A stretch of 64,000 nt of DNA from Brevibacterium permense (GTDB taxonomy: Bacteria; Actinomycetota; Actinomycetes; Actinomycetales; Brevibacteriaceae), in assembly GCF_025506275.1 (NCBI RefSeq), contig NZ_QYCP01000083.1:1-64000 (forward strand). Reading direction: 5' to 3'. Shown piece by piece: positions 1-9,324 of this stretch (the first letter of the stretch is position 1; the number at the start of each line of letters is the position of its first letter). Position numbers and translations under genes: made by a program. The notes beneath the pieces are model-generated. The model ran no database searches, was not told the DNA's origin, and saw nothing but the letters and a program-made list of their open reading frames with translations.

Positions 1-16
1 TAGTAATAGGGGTTCT

Positions 17-1135
17 TCAGTTGGCTAGGGCGTGGGCCACGGACACTGCTTCGAAGCCGAATGCCTCGGCGACGTTGTCGTTCGTGACGTGCCCGTTGTG
101 GATGTTGAGACCACGGGCCAGAGCCGAATCGTTCGACAGTGCCTTGTGCCACCCCTGGTCGGCGATCTTCACGGCAAAGGGCAGAGTCGCGTTCGTCAGC
201 GCCGCCGTAGCTGTGTTCGGCACCGCACCCGGCATGTTCGCCACGCAGTAGTAGACCGAGTTATGGACGGTGAACGTCGGATCGTCGTGAGTCGTCGGAC
301 GAGAATTCTCGAAGCAGCCGCCCTGGTCGATGGCGATATCGACGAGCACCGATCCCGGCTTCATCCCGGCGACCATTTCGTCGGTGACGAGCTTAGGCGC
401 CTTCTTGCCCGGGATGAGCACCGAACCGACGACGAGGTCGGCTGTGGCCAGAGACTTCGTGATCTCGTACTTGTTCGACACTTTCGTGCCGATGGCACCG
501 GCGAAGGTCTCATCGATCTGCCGCAGACGCGGAATGTTGATGTCGATGACCTCGACGGTCGCTCCGAGGCCCAGAGCCATCCGGGCGGCATTCGTCCCGG
601 CCACACCGGCACCGATGACGACGACATTCGCGCGCTCGACACCGGGGACTCCGGACAGCAGGATTCCGCGGCCGCCGTTGGCCTTGAGCAGGCTGTGAGC
701 GCCGACCTGAGTCGACAGGCGTCCGGCGATCTCGCTCATCGGAGCCAACAGCGGCAGTCCGCCGCCGTCGGGCTGGACGGTCTCGTAGGCGATGGCGGTG
801 GTGCCGGCCTCCATGAGAGCAGTGGTGAGCGCCTCATCCGCGGCCAGGTGGAGGTAGGTGAACAGGACGAGATCCTTGCGCAGGAAGCCGTACTCCTGGG
901 CGATCGGCTCCTTGACCTTGAGCACGAGGTCGCCGGCTGCCCATGTGGTGGCGGCGTCGGGGGCGATCTTCGCTCCGGCAGCCTCGTATTCGGCATCGGC
1001 GATGAAGGAGCCCTCGCCTGCTCCTGCCTGCACGGTGACCTCGTGGCCGTGGGCGACGAGTTCATGGACGCCGGCAGCGGTGATGGCGACTCGGAACTCA
1101 TTGTTCTTGACCTCGGTGGGCACTGAAATGCGCAT
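17..1135 (-). CDS. ald: Alanine dehydrogenase
   Basis: NAD-dependent L-alanine dehydrogenase, interconverting alanine with pyruvate and ammonia in the cytosol. The 372-residue product has the family length and opening ([17 protein letters not shown]), Lys75 and His96 at the usual catalytic positions, and a Rossmann segment with [10 protein letters not shown] near residue 175. The frame is open 44 codons further upstream, but the ATG at 1135 is preceded by a GGAGAGAAGG ribosome site and matches the family N-terminus. It stands alone and diverges from the 1455 gene. An inverted repeat at 1226-1246 lies in its promoter region. Function is secure. Confidence 0.96.
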   Translation of the reverse strand: MRISVPTEVKNNEFRVAITAAGVHELVAHGHEVTVQAGAGEGSFIADAEYEAAGAKIAPDAATTWAAGDLVLKVKEPIAQEYGFLRKDLVLFTYLHLAADEALTTALMEAGTTAIAYETVQPDGGGLPLLAPMSEIAGRLSTQVGAHSLLKANGGRGILLSGVPGVERANVVVIGAGVAGTNAARMALGLGATVEVIDINIPRLRQIDETFAGAIGTKVSNKYEITKSLATADLVVGSVLIPGKKAPKLVTDEMVAGMKPGSVLVDIAIDQGGCFENSRPTTHDDPTFTVHNSVYYCVANMPGAVPNTATAALTNATLPFAVKIADQGWHKALSNDSALARGLNIHNGHVTNDNVAEAFGFEAVSVAHALAN

Positions 1136-1454
1136 GGTGTGTCCTTCTCTCCTGATTGTGTGCCGCAGGGGCGGAGGCGACCGACTTCTCCGTCGGTCGT
1201 CGATGGTGTCAACTCTATTCCTTAGAAGGTTTGGAGAGCAAACCTTTAAATCTGTTTTCGTCACCAATCATGCGAAATCAGTGCGTCTGGGTGCCAGATA
1301 ACGCGGAAAACATGATTCCAGTCGGGCTCAGGCTGCACCAAAGATGCAGATAGGGCGCTTCCGACGCATTAGCGACACATGCCGTCAGTTCGCGACTTGA
1401 AACGGTAAGCTGAAAGCGTCAATGCAGAACCTCGCAGAGGAGAGAAGGCTCGCC
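1136..1454. other. Divergent intergenic region between ald and the small conserved gene
   Basis: This 319-bp gap has no credible gene. It holds the ald promoter on the minus strand, with a possible -35 TTGCTC inside the inverted repeat at 1226-1246 and a possible -10 TAGAGT 18 nt downstream. On the plus strand a TAAGCT box near 1406-1411 may serve the gene at 1455. Confidence 0.5.
1226..1246. promoter_or_regulatory. Inverted repeat upstream of ald (candidate operator)
   Basis: AAGGTTTG and CAAACCTT form perfect 8-bp arms around a 5-nt spacer, about 95 bp upstream of the ald start and overlapping its likely -35. Lrp/AsnC-type AldR proteins are known to control ald in mycobacteria, so an AldR-like site is the leading guess; no such regulator gene is in this window. 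Confidence 0.5.
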
Positions 1455-1658
1455 ATGGGACTCTACGAAGATATCGACGACCCGAACTCGAAGTACTACT
1501 TCAACCTCGAGACGAACACCGTGGAAAAGGGCCTGGTCAGCGACTGGACCCACCGCATGGGGCCCTACGAGACCGAGGAAGTTGCCCGCGCCGCCCTGGA
1601 GAAGGCACGTGAGCGCAATCAGCAGTGGGACGAAGACGACGAGAAGTGGAACGGCTGA
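1455..1658 (+). CDS. Small conserved acidic protein, function unknown
   Basis: Sixty-seven residues with no signal peptide or membrane helix. The C-terminal half looks helical and is rich in Glu, Arg and Trp (EEVARAALEKARERNQQWDEDDEKW); the N-terminal half, with a KYYFNLETNTVEKG stretch, resembles small SPOR-like proteins of actinomycetes, but I cannot assign a function. The ATG at 1455 is preceded by GAGGAGAGAAGG; an ATG 11 codons upstream lacks such a site. It ends 4 bp before glnA2, so the two are probably co-transcribed. Confidence 0.75.
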   Translation: MGLYEDIDDPNSKYYFNLETNTVEKGLVSDWTHRMGPYETEEVARAALEKARERNQQWDEDDEKWNG

Positions 1659-1662
1659 ATAG

Positions 1663-3021
1663 ATGTCGCGTCAGGAGGAATTCGTTCTCAGGACCGTCGA
1701 AGATCGTGAAGTGCGATTCATCCGACTCTGGTTCACCGATGTCCTGGGACAGCTGAAGTCCGTGGCCATCGTCCCCGCCGAACTCGAAGGCGCCTTCTCC
1801 GAAGGCATCGGATTCGACGGCTCGGCAGTCGAAGGGCTGTCCCGGGTGTTCGAGGCCGATATGGTGCTCAAGCCCGATCCCTCGACGTTCTCTCTGCTGC
1901 CCTGGCGCGGGGAGACCGAGCCCACCGGAAGGATGTTCTGCGATATCCACGTGCCCGGGGGAGAGCCGGCGCCGGCCGATCCGCGCAACGTCCTCAAACG
2001 CACTCTGGCCAAAGCTGCCGAACGCGGCTTCACCTTCTATGTGCATCCTGAGATCGAGTTCTACCTCTTCAAGACCGACAACCTCGACCCTGTGTCCGGG
2101 ATCAGCGACGGCACAGCGCCGATGCCCGTTGACACAGCCGGCTACTTCGACCATGTCAACGGGGGAACGGCCAATGACTTCCGCCGCGAAGCTGTCACCA
2201 TGCTCGAAGCAATGGGGCTGTCCGTGGAATTCTCCCATCATGAGGCCGGGCCCGGTCAGAACGAGATCGACCTGCGCTATGCCGACGCGCTGACCATGGC
2301 CGACAACGTCATGACCTTCCGGTCGGTCATCAAAGAGGTCGCGATCTCCCAAGGCGTCTACGCTTCGTTCATGCCCAAGCCGATGGCCGACCACCCAGGC
2401 AATGGGATGCACACGCATGTCTCCCTGTTCGAGGGCGAGAACAATGCCTTCTTCGAACCGGGGGCGGAATATCAGCTGTCGAAGACCGGCCGACAGTTCA
2501 TCGCCGGACTGCTCACCCACGCCGCCGAGATCTCGGCAGTGACCAACCAGCACGTGAACTCCTATAAACGCCTCTGGACCGGCCATGAAGCCCCGTCGTA
2601 CATCTCCTGGGGCCACCGCAACCGTTCTGCTCTCGTGCGGGTCCCGCAGTACAACTCCGGAAAGTCCTCATCCGCCCGTGTCGAGTACCGTGCTCTGGAC
2701 TCCTCGGCCAATCCGTACCTGTCGTATGCGCTCATGCTCGCAGCGGGACTCAAGGGGATCGAAGAGGGCTACGAACTGCCCGAAGAGGCCGAGGACAACG
2801 TCTGGCTGCTCTCTTCCACCGAACGTCGGGCGATGGGGATCGAAGCGCTGCCGCGCAGCCTGTCCCATGCCCTGGAGCTGATGGAGGGATCGGATCTCGT
2901 CGCCGAGACCCTGGGCGAAGAGGTGTTCGACTTCTTCCTGCGCAACAAACGGCAGGAATGGACCGATTACCGCGCGCAGGTGACTCCATATGAGCTCGCG
3001 AAGCACTTCACCTCGATGTGA
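1663..3021 (+). CDS. glnA2: Type I glutamine synthetase, GlnA2 class
   Basis: ATP-dependent ligase of the glutamine synthetase fold, 452 residues. It shows the N-terminal beta-grasp opening (VRFIRLWFTDVLGQLKSVAI), FDGSAVEG, the metal-binding PEIEFYLF and EAGPGQNEIDLRY, NGMHTHVS and the C-terminal RVEYRALDSSANPYL. It lacks the roughly 25-residue insertion of GlnA1-type enzymes and is the orthologue type of Rv2222c. In Streptomyces, GlnA2-like paralogues act as gamma-glutamylpolyamine synthetases, so glutamine itself may not be the product. Start: ATG 4 bp after the upstream stop. Its TGA overlaps the glnE start, which suggests translational coupling. Confidence 0.93.
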   Translation: MSRQEEFVLRTVEDREVRFIRLWFTDVLGQLKSVAIVPAELEGAFSEGIGFDGSAVEGLSRVFEADMVLKPDPSTFSLLPWRGETEPTGRMFCDIHVPGGEPAPADPRNVLKRTLAKAAERGFTFYVHPEIEFYLFKTDNLDPVSGISDGTAPMPVDTAGYFDHVNGGTANDFRREAVTMLEAMGLSVEFSHHEAGPGQNEIDLRYADALTMADNVMTFRSVIKEVAISQGVYASFMPKPMADHPGNGMHTHVSLFEGENNAFFEPGAEYQLSKTGRQFIAGLLTHAAEISAVTNQHVNSYKRLWTGHEAPSYISWGHRNRSALVRVPQYNSGKSSSARVEYRALDSSANPYLSYALMLAAGLKGIEEGYELPEEAEDNVWLLSSTERRAMGIEALPRSLSHALELMEGSDLVAETLGEEVFDFFLRNKRQEWTDYRAQVTPYELAKHFTSM

Positions 3022-6000
3022 TGGCCGCTATCACCTCACGCACGACCAGCGTCCCGGAGGCCACCTCTCGGTTCCTCCATGAGCTCGATGAGCTCCTCGG
3101 CGTCCCTCTGGCCACTGATTCGCGGTTCGTTGATCTCCTCATGGCAACCCCGGATCCGCATGGAGCGGCGCTGGGTCTGCTGCGCGTGATCGAGGCCGCA
3201 GGGGAGGGTTCCGCGGCCCTGCTGGATGCAGTGCGGACCGGATCGGAGAGCGAGCTGGCCGAGGACGAACTCAACCGCCCCCTCCTGGCCCGGCTCCTCG
3301 CGGTCGTCGGCACCTCGGAGGCGATGGTCGACCATCTGGTCCGGCATCCCGACTCCCTGCCGCTGCTGCTCGTTCCCGACCCGTTCCTGCTGATCTCCAC
3401 GCCTGCCGCCTCGGCGGTATCCCTGCGAGCAGAGATGCTCACGGTCCTCGGTGCGGATCCCGAGGATCCGGCTCCGCGCGCGACTGTGACCGGAGATGAC
3501 GGGGTCAAGGCGCTGCGACGGAACTATCGAGATGCGGTGCTTCGCATCGTCGCCGATGATCTGTCGTCGGAGTCTCCGGACGAAATCGTCGACCATGTCA
3601 TGGCAGTCCTCTCCGACCTGGCCGCCGCTGCCCTCGACTCGGCCCTGGCCATCGCACGAGCCGAACTCGACGAGGCGGCCGACATCCGTCTGGCGGTCAT
3701 CGCCTTGGGCAAGACCGGAGCACGAGAACTCAACTACGTCTCCGATGTCGATGTCGTCTTCGTTCTCGATTCCGCCGAGACCGAAGGGGCCAGGAGCCTG
3801 GCCACCGACCTCGCTCAACGCATGCGCGGCATCCTCTCCGATGCCGGTGGTGAGCCTGCACTGTGGGAAGTCGATACGGCGCTGCGCCCGGAAGGCAAAG
3901 CCGGAGCGCTCGTGCGTACGCTGTCGGAGTTCGAGCACTATTACGCCGATATCGCGGAGAACTGGGAATTCCAGGCTCTCCTCAAGGCCCGGCCTGTGGC
4001 CGGCGATGTCGAAGTAGGGGAGGCGTTCTCCGAGTCCCTCCTGCCCTTGGTCTGGCAGGCGGCCAGCCGTCCCGGCTTCATCGACGGGATCCGGGCGATG
4101 CGTCGGCGGGTCGTCGACCTCATCCCGGCGGTCGAAGCCCCGCGTCAGATCAAACTGGGTCGCGGCGGTTTGCGTGATGTCGAATTCTCCGCACAGATGC
4201 TCCAGCTCGTCCATGGACGCAATGATGAGGACATCCGCACCCCGAATACGCTCGTCGCCCTCGGCGAGCTCGGAGAACATGGCTATATCGGGCAGCAGGA
4301 CGCCTCCGTATTCTCCACAGCATACCGGTTCATGCGCGTCGTCGAACACCGAGTGCAGATCCCGAGGATGATGCGCAATGCGCTCATCCCCGTTGATGAA
4401 GCCAAGCTGCGGTCGTTGGCCCGTTCCGTCTTCCGGTCCGGATCTCGGACCGGGGATCGCCTCGAAGAGGCCCGCCGCGACTATGCCAGACAGGTCACCC
4501 GCCTCCACGAGCAGATCTTCTATCGGCCCATCCTCGAGGCGGCTGTCGGCGTCCACGGTGCCGTCGTCGATGCACAGAAGCGGGGGTCGAGCCTGCAGGC
4601 TGCCGCCGATCGTCTCCAGGCGTTCGGATACGTGGACCCACAAGGAGCTTTGGCTCATATCAAGGCGCTGACGACTGGGATGTCACGCACTGCCATGGTC
4701 ATCAAGCAGGTGCTTCCTGCTCTGCTCGATTGGTTCTCCGATGGAGTCGAGCCCGACCGAGCACTGCTGGCCTTCCGTCGGCTGAGCGAATCGCTGTCCT
4801 CCTCCGGCTGGTTCCTCAAGATGCTCCGCGACTCCGGTCTCGCGGCCAAATCTGTGGCCGAAGTGCTCTCCCTGTCCGGATATGCGACGGAACTTCTGCT
4901 GCGCCAGCCCGCCGCAGTCGCCTGGTTGGACCGCCACGAGAACCTCGAGGCCCGTGACCTGGAGATACTCAATGCTGAGGTCGATGGACTGCTCAAGCGC
5001 CATGGCGCCGAGGCGGTGACTCCGATCCGTGAGACCTACAGCCGTGAACTTCTGCGGATCGCGTTGCGCGACGTCCTCGGGGTCGGGGACCGAGTCGCCA
5101 TACCCGGTGATCTCTCCGACCTCATGGACCTGGCGGTCAGAGGTGCTCTGCAGGCGGTCCGAGCAGACCTCGACGGGCCCGAGACCCCTGACTACGAATT
5201 CGCAATCGTCGCCATGGGCCGGTGGGGCGGACGGGAGATCGGCTACTTCTCCGACGCCGATGCGATGTTCGTCTACCGTCCCGTGTCAGACGACCTCGAC
5301 GCCGAGGGGCGCGGAAGACTGAGCAAGCACGTGACGAAGGTGGCCCTCCAGCTGTCGACTCGTCTCAAAGCCAGCGAAGGCGCTCAAGGGGTCGATCTCG
5401 ATGCTGATCTGCGTCCGGAGGGCAAGAACGGCCCGTTGGTGCGCAGCTTCTCGTCTTACCAGGCCTATTACGCAAAGTGGTCCCAGCCATGGGAGGCGCA
5501 GGCGCTGCTGCGGGCTAGGCCGGTGGCAGGCGATGACGGACTCATCGCCGACTACCTGGCACTCATCGATCCGCTGCGCTATCCCTCGGAGATGCCGCAG
5601 AAGGCACTGACGCAGGTGCGCACTCTCAAGGCGCGGATGGAAGATGAGCGACTGCCGCGCAATGCCGATAAGCGCCGACATCTCAAGCTCGGCCGGGGCA
5701 GCCTATCCGATGTCGAATGGACCGTTCAGCTTCTGCAGCTCCAGCACGGGCATCAGGTGGAAGGGCTGCGCACGACCTCGACGCTGCCGGCCCTCGACGT
5801 GGCCGCTGACGAGGGTCTGCTGCCGACCGATGATGCCGAACAGCTGGCCGCTGCCTGGCAGCTGGCCACCGATGTGCGTTCGGCCTTGATGCTCTTCCGT
5901 GGGCGGACCGCCGAGTCGCTGCCGGCCGACCATACCGAGCTCGAGGCCACAGCCCGCCTGCTCGGCTATCCGGCCGGGGCGGGCCATGACCTCGAAGACG

Positions 6001-6062
6001 ACTATCTGCGCACCACCAGGCACGCACGTTCAGTGATGGAACACCGCTTCTACGACTTCTGA
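3018..6062 (+). CDS. glnE: Bifunctional glutamine synthetase adenylyltransferase/deadenylase
   Basis: Adds and removes AMP on a tyrosine of glutamine synthetase to tune its activity to nitrogen supply. The 1014-residue protein has the expected two nucleotidyltransferase modules, each with a Gly-rich/DxD signature: GARELNYVSDVDVVF near residue 237 and GGREIGYFSDADAMF near residue 735. Each is followed by a helical PII-uridylyl-like module (KLGRGGLRDVEF and KLGRGSLSDVEW). The start is GTG at 3018 or ATG at 3021; both overlap the glnA2 stop. Its natural target is probably the GlnA1 encoded at 7757-9181. Confidence 0.95.
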   Translation: MMAAITSRTTSVPEATSRFLHELDELLGVPLATDSRFVDLLMATPDPHGAALGLLRVIEAAGEGSAALLDAVRTGSESELAEDELNRPLLARLLAVVGTSEAMVDHLVRHPDSLPLLLVPDPFLLISTPAASAVSLRAEMLTVLGADPEDPAPRATVTGDDGVKALRRNYRDAVLRIVADDLSSESPDEIVDHVMAVLSDLAAAALDSALAIARAELDEAADIRLAVIALGKTGARELNYVSDVDVVFVLDSAETEGARSLATDLAQRMRGILSDAGGEPALWEVDTALRPEGKAGALVRTLSEFEHYYADIAENWEFQALLKARPVAGDVEVGEAFSESLLPLVWQAASRPGFIDGIRAMRRRVVDLIPAVEAPRQIKLGRGGLRDVEFSAQMLQLVHGRNDEDIRTPNTLVALGELGEHGYIGQQDASVFSTAYRFMRVVEHRVQIPRMMRNALIPVDEAKLRSLARSVFRSGSRTGDRLEEARRDYARQVTRLHEQIFYRPILEAAVGVHGAVVDAQKRGSSLQAAADRLQAFGYVDPQGALAHIKALTTGMSRTAMVIKQVLPALLDWFSDGVEPDRALLAFRRLSESLSSSGWFLKMLRDSGLAAKSVAEVLSLSGYATELLLRQPAAVAWLDRHENLEARDLEILNAEVDGLLKRHGAEAVTPIRETYSRELLRIALRDVLGVGDRVAIPGDLSDLMDLAVRGALQAVRADLDGPETPDYEFAIVAMGRWGGREIGYFSDADAMFVYRPVSDDLDAEGRGRLSKHVTKVALQLSTRLKASEGAQGVDLDADLRPEGKNGPLVRSFSSYQAYYAKWSQPWEAQALLRARPVAGDDGLIADYLALIDPLRYPSEMPQKALTQVRTLKARMEDERLPRNADKRRHLKLGRGSLSDVEWTVQLLQLQHGHQVEGLRTTSTLPALDVAADEGLLPTDDAEQLAAAWQLATDVRSALMLFRGRTAESLPADHTELEATARLLGYPAGAGHDLEDDYLRTTRHARSVMEHRFYDF

Positions 6063-6139
6063 CTCACCGGGTGCGGCAGTCCGTCTACGTGCGATCTGCT
6101 CCTCCCGGTCATCGGCCGAATCGACTGTCGGGGATGTGC

Positions 6140-7606
6140 TCAGTCGTCGAATTCGAGTCCGAGCAGGGCGTTTTCGACCACCTCGGGCAGGGCGGGGTGG
6201 ATCCAGTACTGGCCGGTTGCCACCTCGTCGGCTTTCTGGCCGAAGGCCATGGCCTGGATGAGCGGTTGAATGAGCATCGAGGCTTCGTGACCGACGATAT
6301 GAGCGCCGAGGATGCGCCTAGTGCTGCGATCGGCGATGATCTTCACGATTCCCGGATCATCGGCCATCGCCCAACCGTAGGCGACATCGGAGAACTTCTG
6401 CACCTTGGTCGTGACATCGTGTCTGGCATCAATGGCCTCTGCTTCGGTCATGCCCACATAGGCTACCTGTGGGGAGGAGAAGACGGCACCGGGAACGGCA
6501 TGGTGATTGACTGCGGCGAGATCGTTCGCCCGAGCACTGCCGGGCGACCCTGCGGCAACGTCTGCGGCCAGATTGGCGCCGACGATCTTCGCTTCGTGGT
6601 TGGCGACGTGTTTGAGCTGATGGGGTGAGGAGATGTCTCCGAGAGCGAATACTCCGGGAACGGGCTGACCGGCCGAGAGGACTCTTTGGTGCTCGTCCAC
6701 GGACAGGCGGTTGCCGTCGGTGATGTCGAAACCGGCGGCCTCGACGTCGAGCTCGGCGGTGTTGGGAACCCTTCCCGTGGCCACGAGCACGCCGTCGGCG
6801 GTGATCGTCTCCGGCAGGTCCGCCTCGGCGAGGCGGCCGCTGGGTTCGAGGGTCAACGTGACTTCACCGTCGACGATGTCGATCTGCTTCGACTGGGCAC
6901 CGTGGAGGACGGTGTGGGAGGAGTCGAAGATGCGGGTGAACTCGTCGGCGGCCTCCTCGTCGATATTGCCCAGGAGGCGGGAGCCGCGGGCGAGGACGGT
7001 CACCTCGGTGCCGAGGGCGGCGAAGACGTGGGCGAATTCCATGGCGATGATCCCGGAGCCGATGATGACCAGTCGCTTCGGCTGTGCGGCGCGGCGCATC
7101 ACCGTGTTCGATGTGAACACCGGGTAGCCGTCGGTGTCGATGCGGGCTGTGTCGAGCCCGGCGATGTCGGGGATGATCGGGTGTGCGCCGGCGGCGATGA
7201 CGATGCGTTCGGCGGTGATCTCCTCACCGGAGGCGGTGCGCACGGTCTTCTGCCCGGTGAAATGAACATGTTCAGCGACAACGGTGATATTGGGCTGGCG
7301 GTCGCTGCTGCGGTACTCGCGTCCTCCGGACTCGATCGCGTCGATGCGCGAGAAGATGCGGTTCTGGAGTCCGGCCCAATCGACTTTCGGGTGGGTCGGT
7401 GTGAGGTTGTAGCGATCGGCCTGGCTGGCCTGCTCGGCGAGGGTGGCGGGGTAGACGAACATCTTCGTCGGGATGCACCCGACGTTGAGGCAGGTACCGC
7501 CGAAGTGCCATTCCTCGGCGATGGCGGTCTTCAGTCCGGCGAACCGCTTGTCGAGGAACATGTTTCCCGATCCGGTGCCGATGAGCAGCAGGTCATAATG
7601 CGTCAA
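6140..7606 (-). CDS. mtr: Mycothione reductase
   Basis: NADPH-dependent flavoprotein that reduces mycothiol disulfide, the actinobacterial counterpart of glutathione reductase. The 488-residue product opens with a FAD-binding GTGSGNM motif, has the redox pair in GTCLNVGCIPTK near residues 40-45, an NAD(P)-binding IGSGIIAMEFA, and the C-terminal IHPALPEVVENALL dimer segment. The preferred start is TTG at 7606, 7 nt after GGAGGG; the longer open frame upstream has no homologous content. It converges on glnE. Placement between glnE and glnA1 is unusual, since in M. tuberculosis mtr lies elsewhere. Confidence 0.92.
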   Translation of the reverse strand: MTHYDLLLIGTGSGNMFLDKRFAGLKTAIAEEWHFGGTCLNVGCIPTKMFVYPATLAEQASQADRYNLTPTHPKVDWAGLQNRIFSRIDAIESGGREYRSSDRQPNITVVAEHVHFTGQKTVRTASGEEITAERIVIAAGAHPIIPDIAGLDTARIDTDGYPVFTSNTVMRRAAQPKRLVIIGSGIIAMEFAHVFAALGTEVTVLARGSRLLGNIDEEAADEFTRIFDSSHTVLHGAQSKQIDIVDGEVTLTLEPSGRLAEADLPETITADGVLVATGRVPNTAELDVEAAGFDITDGNRLSVDEHQRVLSAGQPVPGVFALGDISSPHQLKHVANHEAKIVGANLAADVAAGSPGSARANDLAAVNHHAVPGAVFSSPQVAYVGMTEAEAIDARHDVTTKVQKFSDVAYGWAMADDPGIVKIIADRSTRRILGAHIVGHEASMLIQPLIQAMAFGQKADEVATGQYWIHPALPEVVENALLGLEFDD

Positions 7607-7666
7607 AGTCCATCCCTCCGATGGTGCGTGGTCCGACCGGCCGCGTCGACGACCGCAGAGCCGAAA

Positions 7667-7696
7667 GGGCGCCACGGGTGATAACCCGTGACGCCC
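7667..7696 (-). terminator. Hairpin terminator after glnA1
   Basis: Two 13-nt arms pair with a single mismatch around a GATA loop, between the glnA1 stop and the mtr start. Read on the minus strand the hairpin is followed by TTTCGG, so it most likely ends the glnA1 transcript. Confidence 0.75.
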
Positions 7697-7756
7697 TCAC
7701 TCTATTCCACCCGGCGGCGGGATCTCAGTTCAACTGGAATCGACCGCCGACCGAGG

Positions 7757-9181
7757 TCAGAGTGCGTAGTAGAGCTCGAACTCGGTCGGTGTCGGACGCA
7801 GTCGAGCGACATCGAGTTCGTTCTCACGCTTGATGCGGATCCACGTCTCGATGAGGTCGGGAGTGAACACATCGCCGGCGGTGAGGAAGTCGTGGTCCTT
7901 CTCGAGCTCGTTGAGCGCCTCGTCGAGGGTGCCGGGGACGAGCTTGATGTCCTTGGCCTCCTCGGGCGGGAGCTCGTAGAGGTCCTTGTCGATGGGCTCC
8001 GGCGGTTCGATGCGGTTGCGGATACCGTCGAGCCCGGCCATGAGCTGGGCCGAGAAGGCGAGGTAGGGGTTCGACGAGGGGTCCGGAACGCGGAACTCGA
8101 GCCGTTTGGCCTTCGGCGAGGATCCGGTCACCGGAATGCGGATCGCAGCAGAACGGTTGCGGGCGGAGTAGACGAGGTTGACCGGAGCCTCATAGCCGGG
8201 CACGAGGCGGCGGTAGGAGTTGATAGTCGGGTTCGTGAACGCCAGCACCGCGCCGGCGTGCTCGATGAGTCCGCCGATGTACCAGCGAGCCAGGTCGGAG
8301 AGTCCGCCGTAGCCGTTCTCATCGTAGAACAGTGGCTCGCCGTTCTTCCACAGCGATTGGTGGCAGTGCATGCCGGAGCCGTTGTCGTCGAAGAGCGGCT
8401 TGGGCATGAAGGTCGCGGACTTGCCGAGCTCGAAAGCGGTGTTCTTGATCACGTACTTGAAGTCGAGCAGCTGATCGCCTGCGTGCTGGAGCGTCTTGAA
8501 CTTGTAGTTGATCTCCTGCTGACCGGCGGTGCCGACCTCATGGTGCGCCCGCTCCATCTCGAAGCCGATCTCCTCGAGCGTCAGCGACATCTTGTCGCGG
8601 ACATCTGCGTACTGATCCTGCGGCGAGACCGGAAAGTAGCCGCCCTTGAACGGGGTCTTGTAGCCCTGGTTTCCGCCGACCTCATCAGAGCCGGTGTCCC
8701 ACGCGGCTTCCTGCGACCCGATCTTGTAGAAGCTGCCGCCGGGAGTGTTCTCGTAGCGGATGGAGTCGAAGAGGTAGAACTCAGCCTCGGCGCCGAAGAA
8801 GACAGTGTCGGCGATTCCGGTGGATTCGAGGTAGGCCTCGGCCTTGGCTGCGACCTGACGCGGATCACGCGAGTAGGGCTCGTCGGTGAACGGATCGACG
8901 ATCGAGTGTGTGACGACCAGCGTCTTGGCCTCACGGAAGGGGTCGATGTACGCGGAGGTGACATCGGCCAAAAGCTTCATATCCGATTCGTGGATGCCCT
9001 GGAAGCCTGTGATGGAGGACCCGTCGAAGAGCAGACCTTCGGTGATCTCCTCGGTGCCGTATGAAGCGGCGGGGAGGTTGAAATGCTGGACCACACCGGG
9101 CAGGTCGCAGAACCGGACATCGACGAATTTGACGTCATTGTCCGATATGTAGTTGACGAGTTCTTCAGCAGACGAGAACAC
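7757..9181 (-). CDS. glnA: Type I glutamine synthetase (main ammonia-assimilating enzyme)
   Basis: Makes glutamine from glutamate, ammonia and ATP as a dodecamer. The 474-residue protein has every landmark: [18 protein letters not shown], the [16 protein letters not shown] metal site, [10 protein letters not shown], and the [11 protein letters not shown] and [17 protein letters not shown] substrate segments. Tyr402 in [12 protein letters not shown] is the expected adenylylation site for GlnE. The start is GTG at 9181 after AGGAG. A GlnR-like box (9270-9285) and a second inverted repeat at the likely transcription start (9218-9231) point to nitrogen control. A terminator follows. Confidence 0.97.
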   Translation of the reverse strand: MFSSAEELVNYISDNDVKFVDVRFCDLPGVVQHFNLPAASYGTEEITEGLLFDGSSITGFQGIHESDMKLLADVTSAYIDPFREAKTLVVTHSIVDPFTDEPYSRDPRQVAAKAEAYLESTGIADTVFFGAEAEFYLFDSIRYENTPGGSFYKIGSQEAAWDTGSDEVGGNQGYKTPFKGGYFPVSPQDQYADVRDKMSLTLEEIGFEMERAHHEVGTAGQQEINYKFKTLQHAGDQLLDFKYVIKNTAFELGKSATFMPKPLFDDNGSGMHCHQSLWKNGEPLFYDENGYGGLSDLARWYIGGLIEHAGAVLAFTNPTINSYRRLVPGYEAPVNLVYSARNRSAAIRIPVTGSSPKAKRLEFRVPDPSSNPYLAFSAQLMAGLDGIRNRIEPPEPIDKDLYELPPEEAKDIKLVPGTLDEALNELEKDHDFLTAGDVFTPDLIETWIRIKRENELDVARLRPTPTEFELYYAL

Positions 9182-9217
9182 TTAGGTCTCCTAGTTCGTG
9201 TACGGTGGCCGTTTGTC

Positions 9218-9236
9218 TTGACCACGGTCAATCTTA
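9218..9236 (-). promoter_or_regulatory. glnA1 promoter -10 box and overlapping inverted repeat
   Basis: On the minus strand TAAGAT (9231-9236) can serve as -10. TTGACC-AC-GGTCAA (9218-9231) spans the predicted transcription start, a place where a repressor would block initiation. The binding protein is unknown. Confidence 0.45.
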
Positions 9237-9269
9237 GTCGCCGAAGAATGAAGTGGTGATGTCGACCAT

Positions 9270-9285
9270 GTTTCGGGCATGTTTC
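9270..9285 (-). promoter_or_regulatory. Candidate GlnR box upstream of glnA1
   Basis: Minus strand GAAAC-N6-GAAAC, close to the actinobacterial GlnR consensus gTnAC-N6-GaAAC with a perfect second half-site. It lies about 50 bp upstream of the predicted transcription start, a position typical for activation of glnA. Confidence 0.5.
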
Positions 9286-9324
9286 CTGAGGATCCATTCA
9301 GGCCGGATTTCGTAGGCTGGGGGA

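Noticed and set aside
32..1126. 364-codon plus-strand frame opposite ald
   Set aside because: Low-complexity, Asp/Arg/Gly-rich translation typical of an antisense shadow in high-GC DNA.
7688..9064. 458-codon plus-strand frame opposite glnA1
   Set aside because: Antisense shadow of a highly biased gene; composition implausible for a protein.
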